From: Zygnema cylindricum
Lineage: Eukaryota > Streptophyta > Zygnematophyceae > Zygnematales > Zygnemataceae
Reading direction: 5' to 3'
Assembly (NCBI GenBank): GCA_037447655.1
Contig: JBBHKE010000079.1
Coordinates: 62,001-126,000, forward strand
Length of the DNA: 64,000 bases
A program made the position numbers and the translations under genes. Numbering within the stretch: position 1 is the first letter of the stretch; each line of letters begins with the position of its first letter. Of the stretch, positions 55,175-64,000 are shown in pieces. The notes beneath the pieces were generated by a model that was not told the origin of the DNA, did no database searches, and worked only from the letters and a program-made list of their open reading frames with translations.

Positions 55175-56180
55175 TGTTGAAATTTCTATATTTGCAGATT
55201 ATTTTCTAGGTCTAAATATATCAGTAGAAAAGGAAAAAAAAAAAAGCAAACAACCTGCCTCCACCTCCTCTCTCTAACGACTATACTTGTTGTAGTCACT
55301 AAAGGATACAGAGGGTGGTTGAGCCATGGCTACTTTAGTTCAACAGGCAAGACTAAAGAGTGACTTATGTCAATATCAACAAAAGGTTGAGTGCGGCAGG
55401 ACTCGAATCTCCCACCGATAGAGCGTGGCGTAGCCGTTCGCTGTAACCAGTCTGATGTAAAAGTTTGCTGGAATACATAGGGTGTGTATTTTACTTAAAG
55501 TGTGTTACGTCTTCTAAACCGATTAACACAAATTTGAATATAAGGACATAAAACTATAAAAATGCTGTGCGAACATGATTCCGCACGAAACAAATGAATC
55601 AAAAATTTGTTTCGACTGTTGAGATTACATTTTGGTTTTTATCCAACGGCGCACATCATTGCTGAGATCCCCGAATGGTCGTTTTGGATTTCTGTGACGA
55701 GACATTATCTAGTGCCACGTGGAGAGATAACATTTGGTCGCGAGAATTCCAAAGAACGTACGGACGAGTAGAAAGAGGGCACGCGTCCACGTAATAGCCG
55801 TGTCGTACATTTGTCGTACAAAAAAACACCGGCAGTAGTACTTTTTGGTACGGTACAGTAATATGATTGATCCGTACTTTAGTAGATAGGAGTTATTAGA
55901 GAGAATCATGACTTAGTGAGTTTTGGTCAAAACAGTAACCTCTCTTCTTGAGGGTTTGTATGAAATAGGCATCTTTGCCACCCTTTAGCTTATCAGCTGG
56001 TGGCCTGTTTTCAGTGATACTTTTTGCTACATACTCAAAGGAGTCCAGGCTGCACAAGGGTGTTATCAAATCGACAATTTTTATTCTTTGGCAACACTAG
56101 TTGTGGCTTGAAGTGGGTTAGTTAAAAACTATCTAAAGGCTTCCTAAATTCGTTAGTCTAATGGTGGACACATAATTCCT
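55175..56180 (+). repeat. J 5' LTR
   Basis: About 1006 bp. It has the GAAACAAAT/ATTTGTTTC palindrome near 55590, a GTAC cluster at about 55800-55880 and a hairpin leader with GGCA/TGCC replacing GGTCA/TGACC near 55970. The ATG at 56161 is again 20 nt before the LTR end. Confidence 0.88.
55399..55450 (-). other. tRNA-like A/B boxes in J LTR (antisense)
   Basis: Minus strand CTGGTTACAGCG (A-box-like, 55439-55450) and GATTCGAGTCC (55399-55409), one base from a canonical B box, about 30 nt apart as in tRNA genes. Confidence 0.55.
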
Positions 56181-56960
56181 CGTTATGGGCCCACCCTCTA
56201 GGGTGCCCACCTTCAATGGAACTGGGTTCATCCGTTGGGAAGCCACGATGATGGGGGCTTTGTGCGAAACACGATACAGGGGTATCGTCAGTGGAAAAGT
56301 GAAACATCCACCTTTGGGAACTCCACCAGGATTTGGAGGAGTAAGGTTTCCTAGAGCAACGACTACTTCAACGGAGGAGGCAGATGATAGGTACAGCAGT
56401 GTGTCTAAAAAGGGGAAAGGAAAGGAGAAACCCCTCACTCCTATTGCCACGGCACTGGAGCAACGGCCGTGAAGACCGCTGAGAATTATACTCAAATGTG
56501 GGAAGACGTAAACATAGCTGCCCATAACTTCATTGGACGGCACCTCACTCAAGCTTTGGCCACCCCTCACCTTCACATCTTGAAGGCCAAGGAGTTGTGG
56601 GTGAGTTTGGTGGAGATCTATAGAGCAGGTATTATACCAGAGCTCCAATTGGCTAAGCAAAAGCAAGTGAGTTACACTTACAAAGGAGGAAAGATGTTAT
56701 ATTATTGTAATAATCTCTCTTGTTTCTATATGGAGATGGAAAGAGCCGGTTGGCGAAGTATAATGAAGATGAAAGTTAACACTCTCATCATAAAGTTACC
56801 AGACGAGTACAAAAACATAGTGTATCGTGTACAAAATACGAGTGATAGTTCATAGAAGTGGAATATAGTGGTCAAGCTGATACTCGTGCAGAAAAACACA
56901 ATAGAGATTAAGAGAGGAGGAAAGAGCATTCAAGCTCTAGCAGTAAGAGGGGACAGATGA
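56161..56960 (+). pseudogene. gag: J Gag
   Basis: After a stop in the LTR-encoded leader, 56185-56472 reads MGPPSRVPTFNGTGF ... GIVSGKVKHPPLG. It shifts one frame into 56469-56855 (MKTAENYTQMWEDVNIAAH, then LTQALATPHLH). Nearest to C1 and F Gag. Confidence 0.88.
56181..56195 (+). other. Primer-binding site of J (one change)
   Basis: CGTTATGGGCCCACC; only the first base differs from the family site. Confidence 0.8.
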
Positions 56961-57420
56961 AGGAAGGACCCAAAGAAACCGTACAAAGGGGAAAGAGATC
57001 AGTCAAGAGGACCAAGGCATCGAAAGGGTTTTTGTCATTTTTGCAAAAAGCCGAAATACTTCATAGCAGATTGTGTCAAGCTCTGAGAGCTGAGGCTCCA
57101 AGAGAACCGTGGAGGGATTTCTTCTGGAGAAGAGAAAAAGGCACTTGTGGTCACAAAAGTGAAAGGAGAAATCAAGGACGAGTCATCTGAGGAGGATGAT
57201 ATGGAGCTTCTTCTTGACGAAATTATGGAGGAGAAGTAGATCCCTCATAAATAAAAGGGTGCCCTTAGAGCAATTCGGGAAGCTCTACACGAAGGGTGGA
57301 TTATTGACACAGGTGCATCCATGCATATGTGTCGTGATTAGCATCTTTTAACTAAGCTCAGAAAAATCCCTTCAGTAGAGATAGACTATCGGGATGGGAA
57401 AGTGGTTACAATATATCTAT
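56957..57420 (+). pseudogene. pol: J nucleocapsid and protease start
   Basis: A zinc-knuckle remnant (CHFCKKPKYFIADC in a shifted frame) is near 57030-57075, then WIIDTGASMHMCRD with DTG near 57300-57340. Ends at the gypsy insertion. Confidence 0.83.
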
Positions 57421-58599
57421 TGTCAAGCTCGTATGCGTTTTCGGCACACCTTTATTTCCCAAGATCTTCGGGACTCTTTCTACCTGTACGCACATCCTCG
57501 TACGGCAAAATAGGCACACGGAATCGGATTAAATCAAAGGATTTCTTGAACTGAAAGGAAAGCACTTTCTTTTGTGTCTAACAGAGGCCGGAAAGCCATT
57601 TATTGCGCTTCAAAGATTTCAATCTATTACATGCAGTCAGTAGCCACTTGACCTTTTGGGGGTCACATTGTGGAACGCTACGTAACTCTTCAAATAGTCA
57701 TTTAGATTTGGCTGTCTAATGTCAGTAGTAATTTAGTTCATGTCCAAATGACTTTTTGTCCATTAATTAGGTCAGGTCAAAATCTGGCGTTTATGCGTCA
57801 TTTTCAGTACTTTGTCTTATTGAAGTGGAACCAACTTTGACTGCCAGCTGGAAATCTAGCCGTAACTGAAAGAATACCTTTTTGCCCTAAGTTTAGAACA
57901 CAGGTTGTTTTTTGTCAGTTCGATGGCACTTGCTTTCCGCTGATTGGTTCCCTATATTGCTTTGACTTTTTGGACCAGAAGTGGACAAACTTGGTTGTAT
58001 AAGGCATTCGGGGCCAAAAGAGACATGTTGCTTTTCAGTATTGTCTCCTATGAAAACTCTCAGAGAAATTCCAAACAAACCTTCTTTTGGAGAATCTTTG
58101 TTGTGCTTGATTGTTTGACTCTATTGCCACCTTGGTTTGGATTTCTTTTGTTTGGAGATCGTAGTTCGGGCGAGTAGTTTGCACTATCAATCGTTTTGGG
58201 CGATCTTGATGTTATGTTATTAAAACCGAAAAGAGTCTTGTCGGTTTCGATCTACGGAAACCGAGTGGTGAAGGAGAATTTTATTGGTCTTCGTGGCCAC
58301 TAGGAGATATTTTGTCTTCCCTTGGTGTCATCTTGGCTTTCTAGGGTATTTTGAGCTTGCTTTGCCATAATTCTTAATTCTATCTTTAATTCCATTTTTT
58401 GGGGCAAGGTAATATTGTTAAATCTGGAAAAGCCAATTATTTCTATTTCTATCATTTCTTCGTGGAAGTTCATTGGTCATCCACTAGTAGTTCTCTTTGG
58501 ATTCTGCTGTGTTCCCTCAGTAACCAGTTTCTTGAATCTAGGGTGCTAAAATAATGGGTTGAGAGGGTAAAATAATTAGACTTCTAGTGGATCAGCACA
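57421..58599 (+). repeat. Gypsy-2-type 5' LTR, second copy (1179 bp)
   Basis: TGTCAAGCTC to GCACA, the same length as 27177-28355. The left flank TCTAT (57416-57420) should be repeated at the unseen right end. Confidence 0.85.
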
Positions 58600-59457
58600 G
58601 TACCGAAAATGCAACATCTACTCGGATTAGAGGAGATAGGAGCTTTGACTAAGGAATCTCTCTTAGTGAAAAGGGGTTAGAATTTCTCATTTTTTGTATA
58701 ACTTCCTCTTTCTAGTGGTTGTCATCCGATGGGAGGAGGAGAGGCTCAGGATAAGGGAACCGAGCCTTATGCAAGAGGAGAGAAGTAGGTAAGAGGAGTC
58801 TGCCCTTGGGGGGGGTTCTCCGAGGCCCGAGGAATCAGTCTAGGGAGCTCCCATGTTTTAATCTCCACCCAAAGGACAAACCGAGAAAAACGTTCCTCCG
58901 ACTCCTCCCGTCCTCACACCCGAACAATTCCCTTCTCTAGTCGAAGCCGCCCGGGCTTCAGCCAAAGAGAAAAGGAAAATGTCTCCAATTTCATTGCAAA
59001 AGTAGTTTGCCCATAAGGAGTCTGTCCCTGGTTATCTTCCGAAGGTTGGATTCCATACCTGATCCAAGATTCCCAGGGCCGAGATTCCAATAGACCCTGC
59101 GGTGTTAGCCGATCCTCGTCTTCCTGGTCGTAAAGAACTTCTTGCTTTGCATGATCTTCATGAGTTGAAGGTGAAAAAGGAGTAGGTTTAATGAGTGGCC
59201 TGCGCCAACTGAGCTCGGGTGGTCAGACTTGTGGGAGGAGTGGTGGAAATTTTGAGCAGTTCCTCCAAAAGTAGCTCATCACCATGTGAACAGAGTCTAC
59301 CGCAGAGAGCCCCGGAATTTCGTCCGCCGCAATCTTTCTTTCAGGACACATCAACCTGCAAGCTAGCCACAGGAGGTACCACCTCTCGATCTTGACCCGA
59401 AGAAGGGGGCAGCACGAAGGACTTTCAAGATCCTTGGAAGGGGAAGCAGTTTGACAA
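58600..59457 (+). pseudogene. Gypsy-2-type Gag start, second copy
   Basis: Contains PPVLTPEQFPSLVEAARAS near 58900-58955 and LPGRKELLALHDLHELKVKKE near 59125-59185, matching gypsy-2 Gag at 26870-26590. A TAG follows KKE. Interrupted by B2 at 59458; the left duplication half is GACAA (59453-59457). Confidence 0.82.
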
Positions 59458-60245
59458 TGTTGAATTTTGTGGGCCTCACTCATCTTGCAACAATCTAGCT
59501 TCACAAAGCAAAAACTCTCTCACAGGTCACTCAAGAATCTTCCGAAGCCACAAAGAATTCACTCACAAAGTAAAAGCACACTTGCTCAAATTTTCCTCTC
59601 CGAGAAGAATCACTTTATTATCTCCAAGTTCTCTTTACAAGGCTTCACTTATCTTTGTATCTCAACTCACACAGAGTTACAATGCTTTCTCACTATAGGG
59701 ACTCTTACTATCTCTTCAACTATGGTCACAACCAATTCTCCAATTGTATTGATTTGTCTACTTCTCCTACTTCATATATACTCTTTTCTACTCTACCCTT
59801 CTAGACATTCTAGATATTTCTAGCTCTAACTTATTGACAAGTGTCCTTCTCGTGGCTCTCCACGTCACAAGAACCTACTAGACATGTCCCCGAAACTCGT
59901 GGCTCTCCACGTCACAAGAACCTACTAGACATGTCCCCGAAACTCCAAGGAAACACTTAGGAACCACCTCGGAAAAGTCCATACCGTTTCCTATGGAACC
60001 TTCTAGAAGCTTCTGCTTTGCACGCCTGTAACTTTTGATCTACGTATCCAAATCTTGCTCTCTATAGCTCGTTCGAAATCTCTTTCTCTGTAGATAAAGA
60101 TCGTCTGGTCGCGTGCTCGATTTAACTATTTAACAAGAAAGTTATTCCACTTTGCACTTCTGCACTGCGCTTCTCCATTGCGCCACTGCGCTCTCTCCCT
60201 TTAATGCACTTTCTTCTGAACTAACTTAGGATTACTTTCTCAACA
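59458..60245 (-). repeat. 3' LTR of B2
   Basis: 788 bp, nearly identical to the B1 LTRs and containing the same 47-bp duplication (about 59845-59945). The polypurine complement CCCCCTCTT follows at 60246-60254. Confidence 0.95.
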
Positions 60246-60268
60246 CCCCCTCTTAATCATTAGTTAGT

Positions 60269-62068
60269 TCAATGATGACTTACAAGTCCAAATAACTCAT
60301 TACACAAATTTACTTTCTCTCTTGAGATTGCCTTTGTCAAACTATCCGCCGCTTGCATGCTCGTATGCACATACTCAAATTTTATCTCTTTACTTTCAAC
60401 ATATTCTCTAACAAAATGAAATTGAATGTCAATATGCTTTGTGCGAGCATGATAAACGGGATTTTTCATGAGAGCAATACTTCCTTGATTATCCGAGTAT
60501 ATCACCGTTGTTCCTTGCTCGAATCCCGCCTCTTTAAAGAACGCCCTTAACCATATGGCTTCCTTCGTAGCGTGTGTTGCTGCCATATATTCGGCTTCCG
60601 TGCTCGATAGGGCAACCGTCCTTTGTCTTCGGGAGCTCCAACTTATTGCTGCGCCTCCGCATGTAAAAACATATCCGGTCGTGCTTCGCCGTGTGTCTTC
60701 GTCGCCTCCCCAATCTGAGTCGACATATCCGGTGAATTCTACGGATTCTCCTCTCTTGAATTTTAAACCGAAATTCACCGTTCCTTTGAGGTAACGCAAA
60801 ATTCTTTTCACGGCTTGCCAATGTATAATTCCCGGATTCTCCATGAATTGGGAAACACTCCCAACCGCCGCAGCCAAATCCGGTCTCGTTGCTACCATCA
60901 AATACATCAAGCTCCCGACCGCTTCTCGATACGGTACTTCCTTCATTTGCTCCCTTTCGTCCTCGTTCGTTGGACACATATTTTTCGTGAGCTTCAGCCC
61001 CGTGTCCATTGGTGTGCTCACCGGCTTGCAATTCTCCATATTAAATCGCTTGAGGACTTCTCTCGCGTACTTCTCTTGGTGCATGGTCACCTCGCCTTTC
61101 TCTTTATCAATATCCACTTTAATTCCCAACAAATAATTAGTTTCTCCTAAATCACTCATTTCAAACTTACTTTTGAGAAACCTTTTAACTTTCAAAATTT
61201 CATCATCGAGATAACCAAAGATGTTCACATCATCCACATAGATAGACACAATTGTGAGAGATTTTCCTACTCCACGCTTATACACCGCTCTATCCGTCTC
61301 AAATCTCTCAAAGCCTTCCTTTTTCATTTCACCGTCGATACGGTGATTCCAACACCGTGGTCCTTGTTTAAGACCATAGAGAGGCTTCTTTAACTTGCAC
61401 ACAAGGTCCTCCTCTCCCTTCTTCACCATGCCTTCCGGTTGCTCCATATAAATTTCCTCGTCAAGCTCTCCATTGAGGAACGCCGTCTTCACGTCCATTT
61501 GATGCATCTTCATGCCCTCCAATGCGGCAATCGCGACCAAACTCCTTAAGCTTGAAAATTTCACAACCGGTGCAAAAGTTTCATTGTAGTCAATCCCCTC
61601 CTTTTGGGAATATCCCTTCGCGACTAAACGGGCTTTGTAACGCTCCACGGTCCCGTCCGCCTTCCTCTTAATTTTGTAGACCCATTTGCAACCGACAATA
61701 TTTTTCCCCTCCGGTCTTGGGACGAGTTCCCACGTGTCATTGTCATAGAGACTCCTCATTTCGTCGTCCATAGCCGCCCTCCATTTTTGTGCTTCGGCAC
61801 ACGTAATCGCCTCTTGAAAACTCTGCGGCTCCTCCTCTTCCGTAAGAAAACAATATGCAAATCCGGCAAATTCCTCATTCACACCACCAAGTCTCGTAGC
61901 GGTTAATCTCTTTGGTGTTGTTCTCACTCTTCCGGATCTCCTCGGTGCCTGCGGGCTTGTTTCCGGAGTTGAATTTGCCTCATCCGTCTCGGGTGGAGTG
62001 CTAGTCGAACTCGAAGGACTTGCTTCTTCTTCCACCTCCACCTCCTCTTCATGCTCCTTAATTTCCAT
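60269..62068 (-). CDS. pol: B2 Pol C-terminal part: RT and RNase H
   Basis: 599 open residues, identical to the B1 counterpart. RT motifs: HQMDVKTAFLNGE, SLYGLKQ-equivalent PLYGLKQGPRCW, IYVDDVNIF. RNase H motifs: VDSDWGGDED, STEAEYMAA, SDNQGSIAL. The ATG used is internal to the polyprotein; the natural upstream frame is separated by a one-base deletion near 62180. Confidence 0.93.
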   Translation of the reverse strand: MEIKEHEEEVEVEEEASPSSSTSTPPETDEANSTPETSPQAPRRSGRVRTTPKRLTATRLGGVNEEFAGFAYCFLTEEEEPQSFQEAITCAEAQKWRAAMDDEMRSLYDNDTWELVPRPEGKNIVGCKWVYKIKRKADGTVERYKARLVAKGYSQKEGIDYNETFAPVVKFSSLRSLVAIAALEGMKMHQMDVKTAFLNGELDEEIYMEQPEGMVKKGEEDLVCKLKKPLYGLKQGPRCWNHRIDGEMKKEGFERFETDRAVYKRGVGKSLTIVSIYVDDVNIFGYLDDEILKVKRFLKSKFEMSDLGETNYLLGIKVDIDKEKGEVTMHQEKYAREVLKRFNMENCKPVSTPMDTGLKLTKNMCPTNEDEREQMKEVPYREAVGSLMYLMVATRPDLAAAVGSVSQFMENPGIIHWQAVKRILRYLKGTVNFGLKFKRGESVEFTGYVDSDWGGDEDTRRSTTGYVFTCGGAAISWSSRRQRTVALSSTEAEYMAATHATKEAIWLRAFFKEAGFEQGTTVIYSDNQGSIALMKNPVYHARTKHIDIQFHFVREYVESKEIKFEYVHTSMQAADSLTKAISREKVNLCNELFGLVSHH

Positions 62069-62099
62069 ATCCTCAAATGACTCCTCTTTAGCCTCTTGT

Positions 62100-62895
62100 T
62101 TTTCATGGACAATAACATCTCGGCTTGATACGACCTTTTGCTTTTTCGTATCCCAAAGCGATACGCCTTTCTCGCCGCATCATATCCAACGAAAACTCCC
62201 GTCCAACTTTTCTTATCAAACTTCTTTCGCTTTTGTGAAGGAATAAATACGCTCGCTTTGCATCCGAACACTCGCAAGTGTTGCACACTCGGCTTGTAGC
62301 CACTCCATGCCTCCTCGGGGGTAACGTCTTCTAAGTTTGCGCTTGGTGATCGATTCTTAACATGCACGGTGCAATAAATCGCCTCGGCCCAAAATGACTT
62401 GTCGAGGTCCGCCGAGTGGACCATAGCTCGTGCACCCTCCACCAACGTTCGGTTTAATCTTTCGGCCACTCCGTTTTGTTGCGGGCTATAAGGGGTAGTA
62501 AATTCTTGCCGAATTCCCTCCTTCTTACAAAACGACTTAAAAACTCTTAAGGTGTATTCTCCGCCGTTGTCGGATCGTAGCGCCTTCACCTTCTTTTCGG
62601 AATATTTCTCGGCTTCGGCCTTAAACTCCTTAAACTTCTCGAGAGCTTCCCGTTTCTCCCTCATGAAGTAAATCCACACTTTCCTCGTACAATCGTCCGT
62701 GAAAGTGATGAAATATTTACTCCCTCCAAGACTCCTCGGGTGCGGTCCACTTATGTCCGTGTGGACAAGCTCAAGCTTCTCCCGAGTTCTTCTCTCCTCC
62801 GTGCGTTTAAACGGCTCTCTATGTTGTTTCCCCTCCAAACAACCGTCACACACCCCCGTTAGAGTTCCACTAACTCCTTCAAGCCCCTTCACCAT
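62100..62895 (-). CDS. pol: B2 integrase
   Basis: The open frame extends on to 61924 but is out of phase after about 62184. It contains the CDGCLEGKQH half of the HHCC finger, LVHTDISGPHPRSLGGSKYF (first Asp), LRSDNGGEYTLRVF (second Asp), PYSPQQNGVAERLNRTLVEG (Glu) and VFGCKASVFIPSQKRKK. The catalytic triad is complete. A missing base in GCGGCGAGAAAGG (B1 has GCGGCGGAGAAAGG) shifts it out of phase with RT. Confidence 0.92.
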
Positions 62896-62930
62896 TTTCT
62901 TCTCAATTAACTTCTTTAAGTTGGCCTCTC

Positions 62931-63206
62931 CTAAATGCGCAAACCTTTTATGCCATAAACTAAAGGACTTAACTCACTTGAATTTCCCTCAGCAATAAAT
63001 GATCCCCCTCTCACTCTTGGTATCCTTACTCTTAACTTAAATAAATTCCCTTCCGCTATTCCTTCACCTTTTACTCTACCCGTGCTCTCTTCAATAATCT
63101 CACACTTATACTTCTCTTTAAATACAACTCTATGTCCAAACTTCACGGCATGGATCACACTAAATAAATTCTTCTTTAATTGCGGAGTATAAAACACATT
63201 TTTCAA
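62931..63206 (-). pseudogene. pol: B2 protease-integrase linker, shifted
   Basis: MKNVFYTPQLKKNLFSVIHAVKFGH, the strand region following protease. It is cut from gag-protease by a TGA at about 63210-63212 and goes out of frame near 62965, where one A is missing relative to B1. Confidence 0.85.
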
Positions 63207-63212
63207 AGTGAC

Positions 63213-64000
63213 TCAGTTTATACCTCTACCCGTGGGTAAATCTACTCTCACATCACCCTCCATATTTACCTCTAAAGACTCATTATTAGCAACAATAATT
63301 CTTTTTGGTGTATCCAATTTAGTGAGAGTTACAAACAACGACTTTTCATTACACATATGATGCGTTGCTCCCGAGTCTACAATCCAATCACTTGAACTTC
63401 CCTTCTTCTCCACGAGATTTGCTTGTTGAAGTTCCACGGTCATCGCGTTGCCTTTCTTGTGTTTGCACTCATACGCTCGATGACCCTCCTTTCCGCAATT
63501 GTAGCATGCCGTTGAGCTCCCTCCCTTCGGCCTCTCATTTGCCTTCTTCGATAGTCGGCAATTCTTCGCCATGTGACCCGCTTTGCCGCAATTGTAGCAC
63601 TTCCTCATAGTAGTGCTCTTGCGTCCTTTTGTGAAAAGCGCCGAGTCTCCCGACTCCTCACTTTCTCCATGCTTGAGGTCGAGCTCCTCTTGTAGTAGCC
63701 GACTTACGACGTATTCCAACTTTAACTTCTCTTGTGATTTTAACGCCGTCACGAGCATTTTATATTCACTTGGGAGGCTCCTCGATAACGTAAGCACGAG
63801 GTCTTCTTCGTCTTGTTTCTTTCCGACCGCCGTTAGTTGCTCCGCAAGCTCCTTAAGTCGATTCACGTGCGTTTGAATCGAGTCCGTCTCCTTCATCTTA
63901 AAGGTGGCAAGTTTCTCCTTTAATTGCAACACATTTGCCGTTGCACTATCTTCATACACCTTGAGCAAGGTGTCCCACATCCCCTTTGCCGAATCGCATC
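63213..64000 (-). CDS. gag: B2 Gag, nucleocapsid and protease (partial at window edge)
   Basis: Open from the window edge. The Gag capsid part (MWDTLLKVYEDSATANVLQL) is followed by two CCHC zinc knuckles (CYNCGKAGHMAKNC and CYNCGKEGHRAYEC) and protease WIVDSGATHHMCNE with intact DSG. It stops at TGA after GRGIN; the same TGA is present in B1. Confidence 0.92.
   Translation of the reverse strand, partial: CDSAKGMWDTLLKVYEDSATANVLQLKEKLATFKMKETDSIQTHVNRLKELAEQLTAVGKKQDEEDLVLTLSRSLPSEYKMLVTALKSQEKLKLEYVVSRLLQEELDLKHGESEESGDSALFTKGRKSTTMRKCYNCGKAGHMAKNCRLSKKANERPKGGSSTACYNCGKEGHRAYECKHKKGNAMTVELQQANLVEKKGSSSDWIVDSGATHHMCNEKSLFVTLTKLDTPKRIIVANNESLEVNMEGDVRVDLPTGRGIN

Larger units (their letters stand above)
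55175..57420 (+). mobile_element. Copia element J, interrupted at 57420
   Basis: 5' LTR 55175-56180 (TGTTGAAATT to a mutated CT end), PBS, gag, nucleocapsid and the first part of protease. It stops exactly where a gypsy LTR begins with TGTCAAGC. Confidence 0.85.
59458..64000 (-). mobile_element. Ty1/copia element B2 (5' end beyond window)
   Basis: Inverse copy of B1 with 3' LTR, complete pol and most of gag in the window. The remaining gag start, PBS and 5' LTR should lie to the right. Confidence 0.95.

Noticed and set aside
51181-57420. H, I and J as a tandem array formed by unequal recombination
   Set aside because: I, J and gypsy switch at exact LTR first bases, which fits nested insertion better. 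Only the H/I junction, in mid-LTR, looks like recombination.

Overview
The window is plant-type heterochromatin made almost entirely of nested LTR retrotransposons. I found no host protein gene, no functional tRNA or rRNA gene and no CRISPR array. The organism is probably a streptophyte: several Ty1/copia families carry a primer-binding site that is a perfect complement of the anticodon arm of plant initiator tRNA-Met, and a Ty3/gypsy chromodomain element is present. I cannot name the species. A bryophyte, lycophyte or streptophyte alga seems more likely than a flowering plant, because half-tRNA-primed copia elements are not typical of angiosperms. This is inference.

Layout, with family names local to this report. 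A1 (1-6289, +) is a copia element with nearly complete gag and pol; its 5' LTR is cut by the window start. It sits in gypsy-1 (6290-8260, -), the C-terminal part of an integrase with a chromodomain and a long acidic tail. Positions 8261-9497 hold AT-rich DNA with a 47-bp tandem repeat, copia LTR scraps and a 10-N assembly gap. Gypsy-2 (9498-28355, -) is a second, decayed gypsy element. It is split by copia C1 (12781-19190, -, TSD TCCGC) and by A2 (21449-24492, +, TSD ATTTC), an internally deleted relative of A1. A second gypsy-2 LTR fragment (28356-29215, +) abuts it head-to-head. Copia F (29216-~33440, -) follows, then a ~1 kb satellite of ~100-bp monomers with a ~400-bp higher-order period (to ~34495).

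Copia H (+, ~34496-51180) is interrupted in its 5' LTR twice. The first insertion is a solo LTR, S (34924-42453, TSD AAATT), which itself contains copia G (36128-42402, -, TSD GCTTC). The second is copia B1 (42723-48325, +, TSD ATACA). After H come copia I (51181-55174), J (55175-57420), a gypsy-2 LTR plus gag (57421-59457) and copia B2 (59458 to window end, -). This looks like a stack of insertions (B2 in gypsy in J in I) whose right halves should lie beyond position 64000.

A1, A2, C1, F, G, H, I and J form one copia superfamily ('half-tRNA group') with an unusual shared architecture. The gag start codon lies exactly 20 nt inside the 5' LTR, so gag is translated across the PBS. The transcribed leader carries a series of small hairpins, many with AGGG loops, that show compensatory base changes between families. 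The U3 carries GTAC clusters, in some families an ATTTGTTTC dyad, and a tRNA-like A/B-box module in antisense. Family B is a different copia lineage with a conventional tRNA-iMet 3'-end PBS. Its two copies share an identical 599-residue RT/RNase H segment and are therefore recent.
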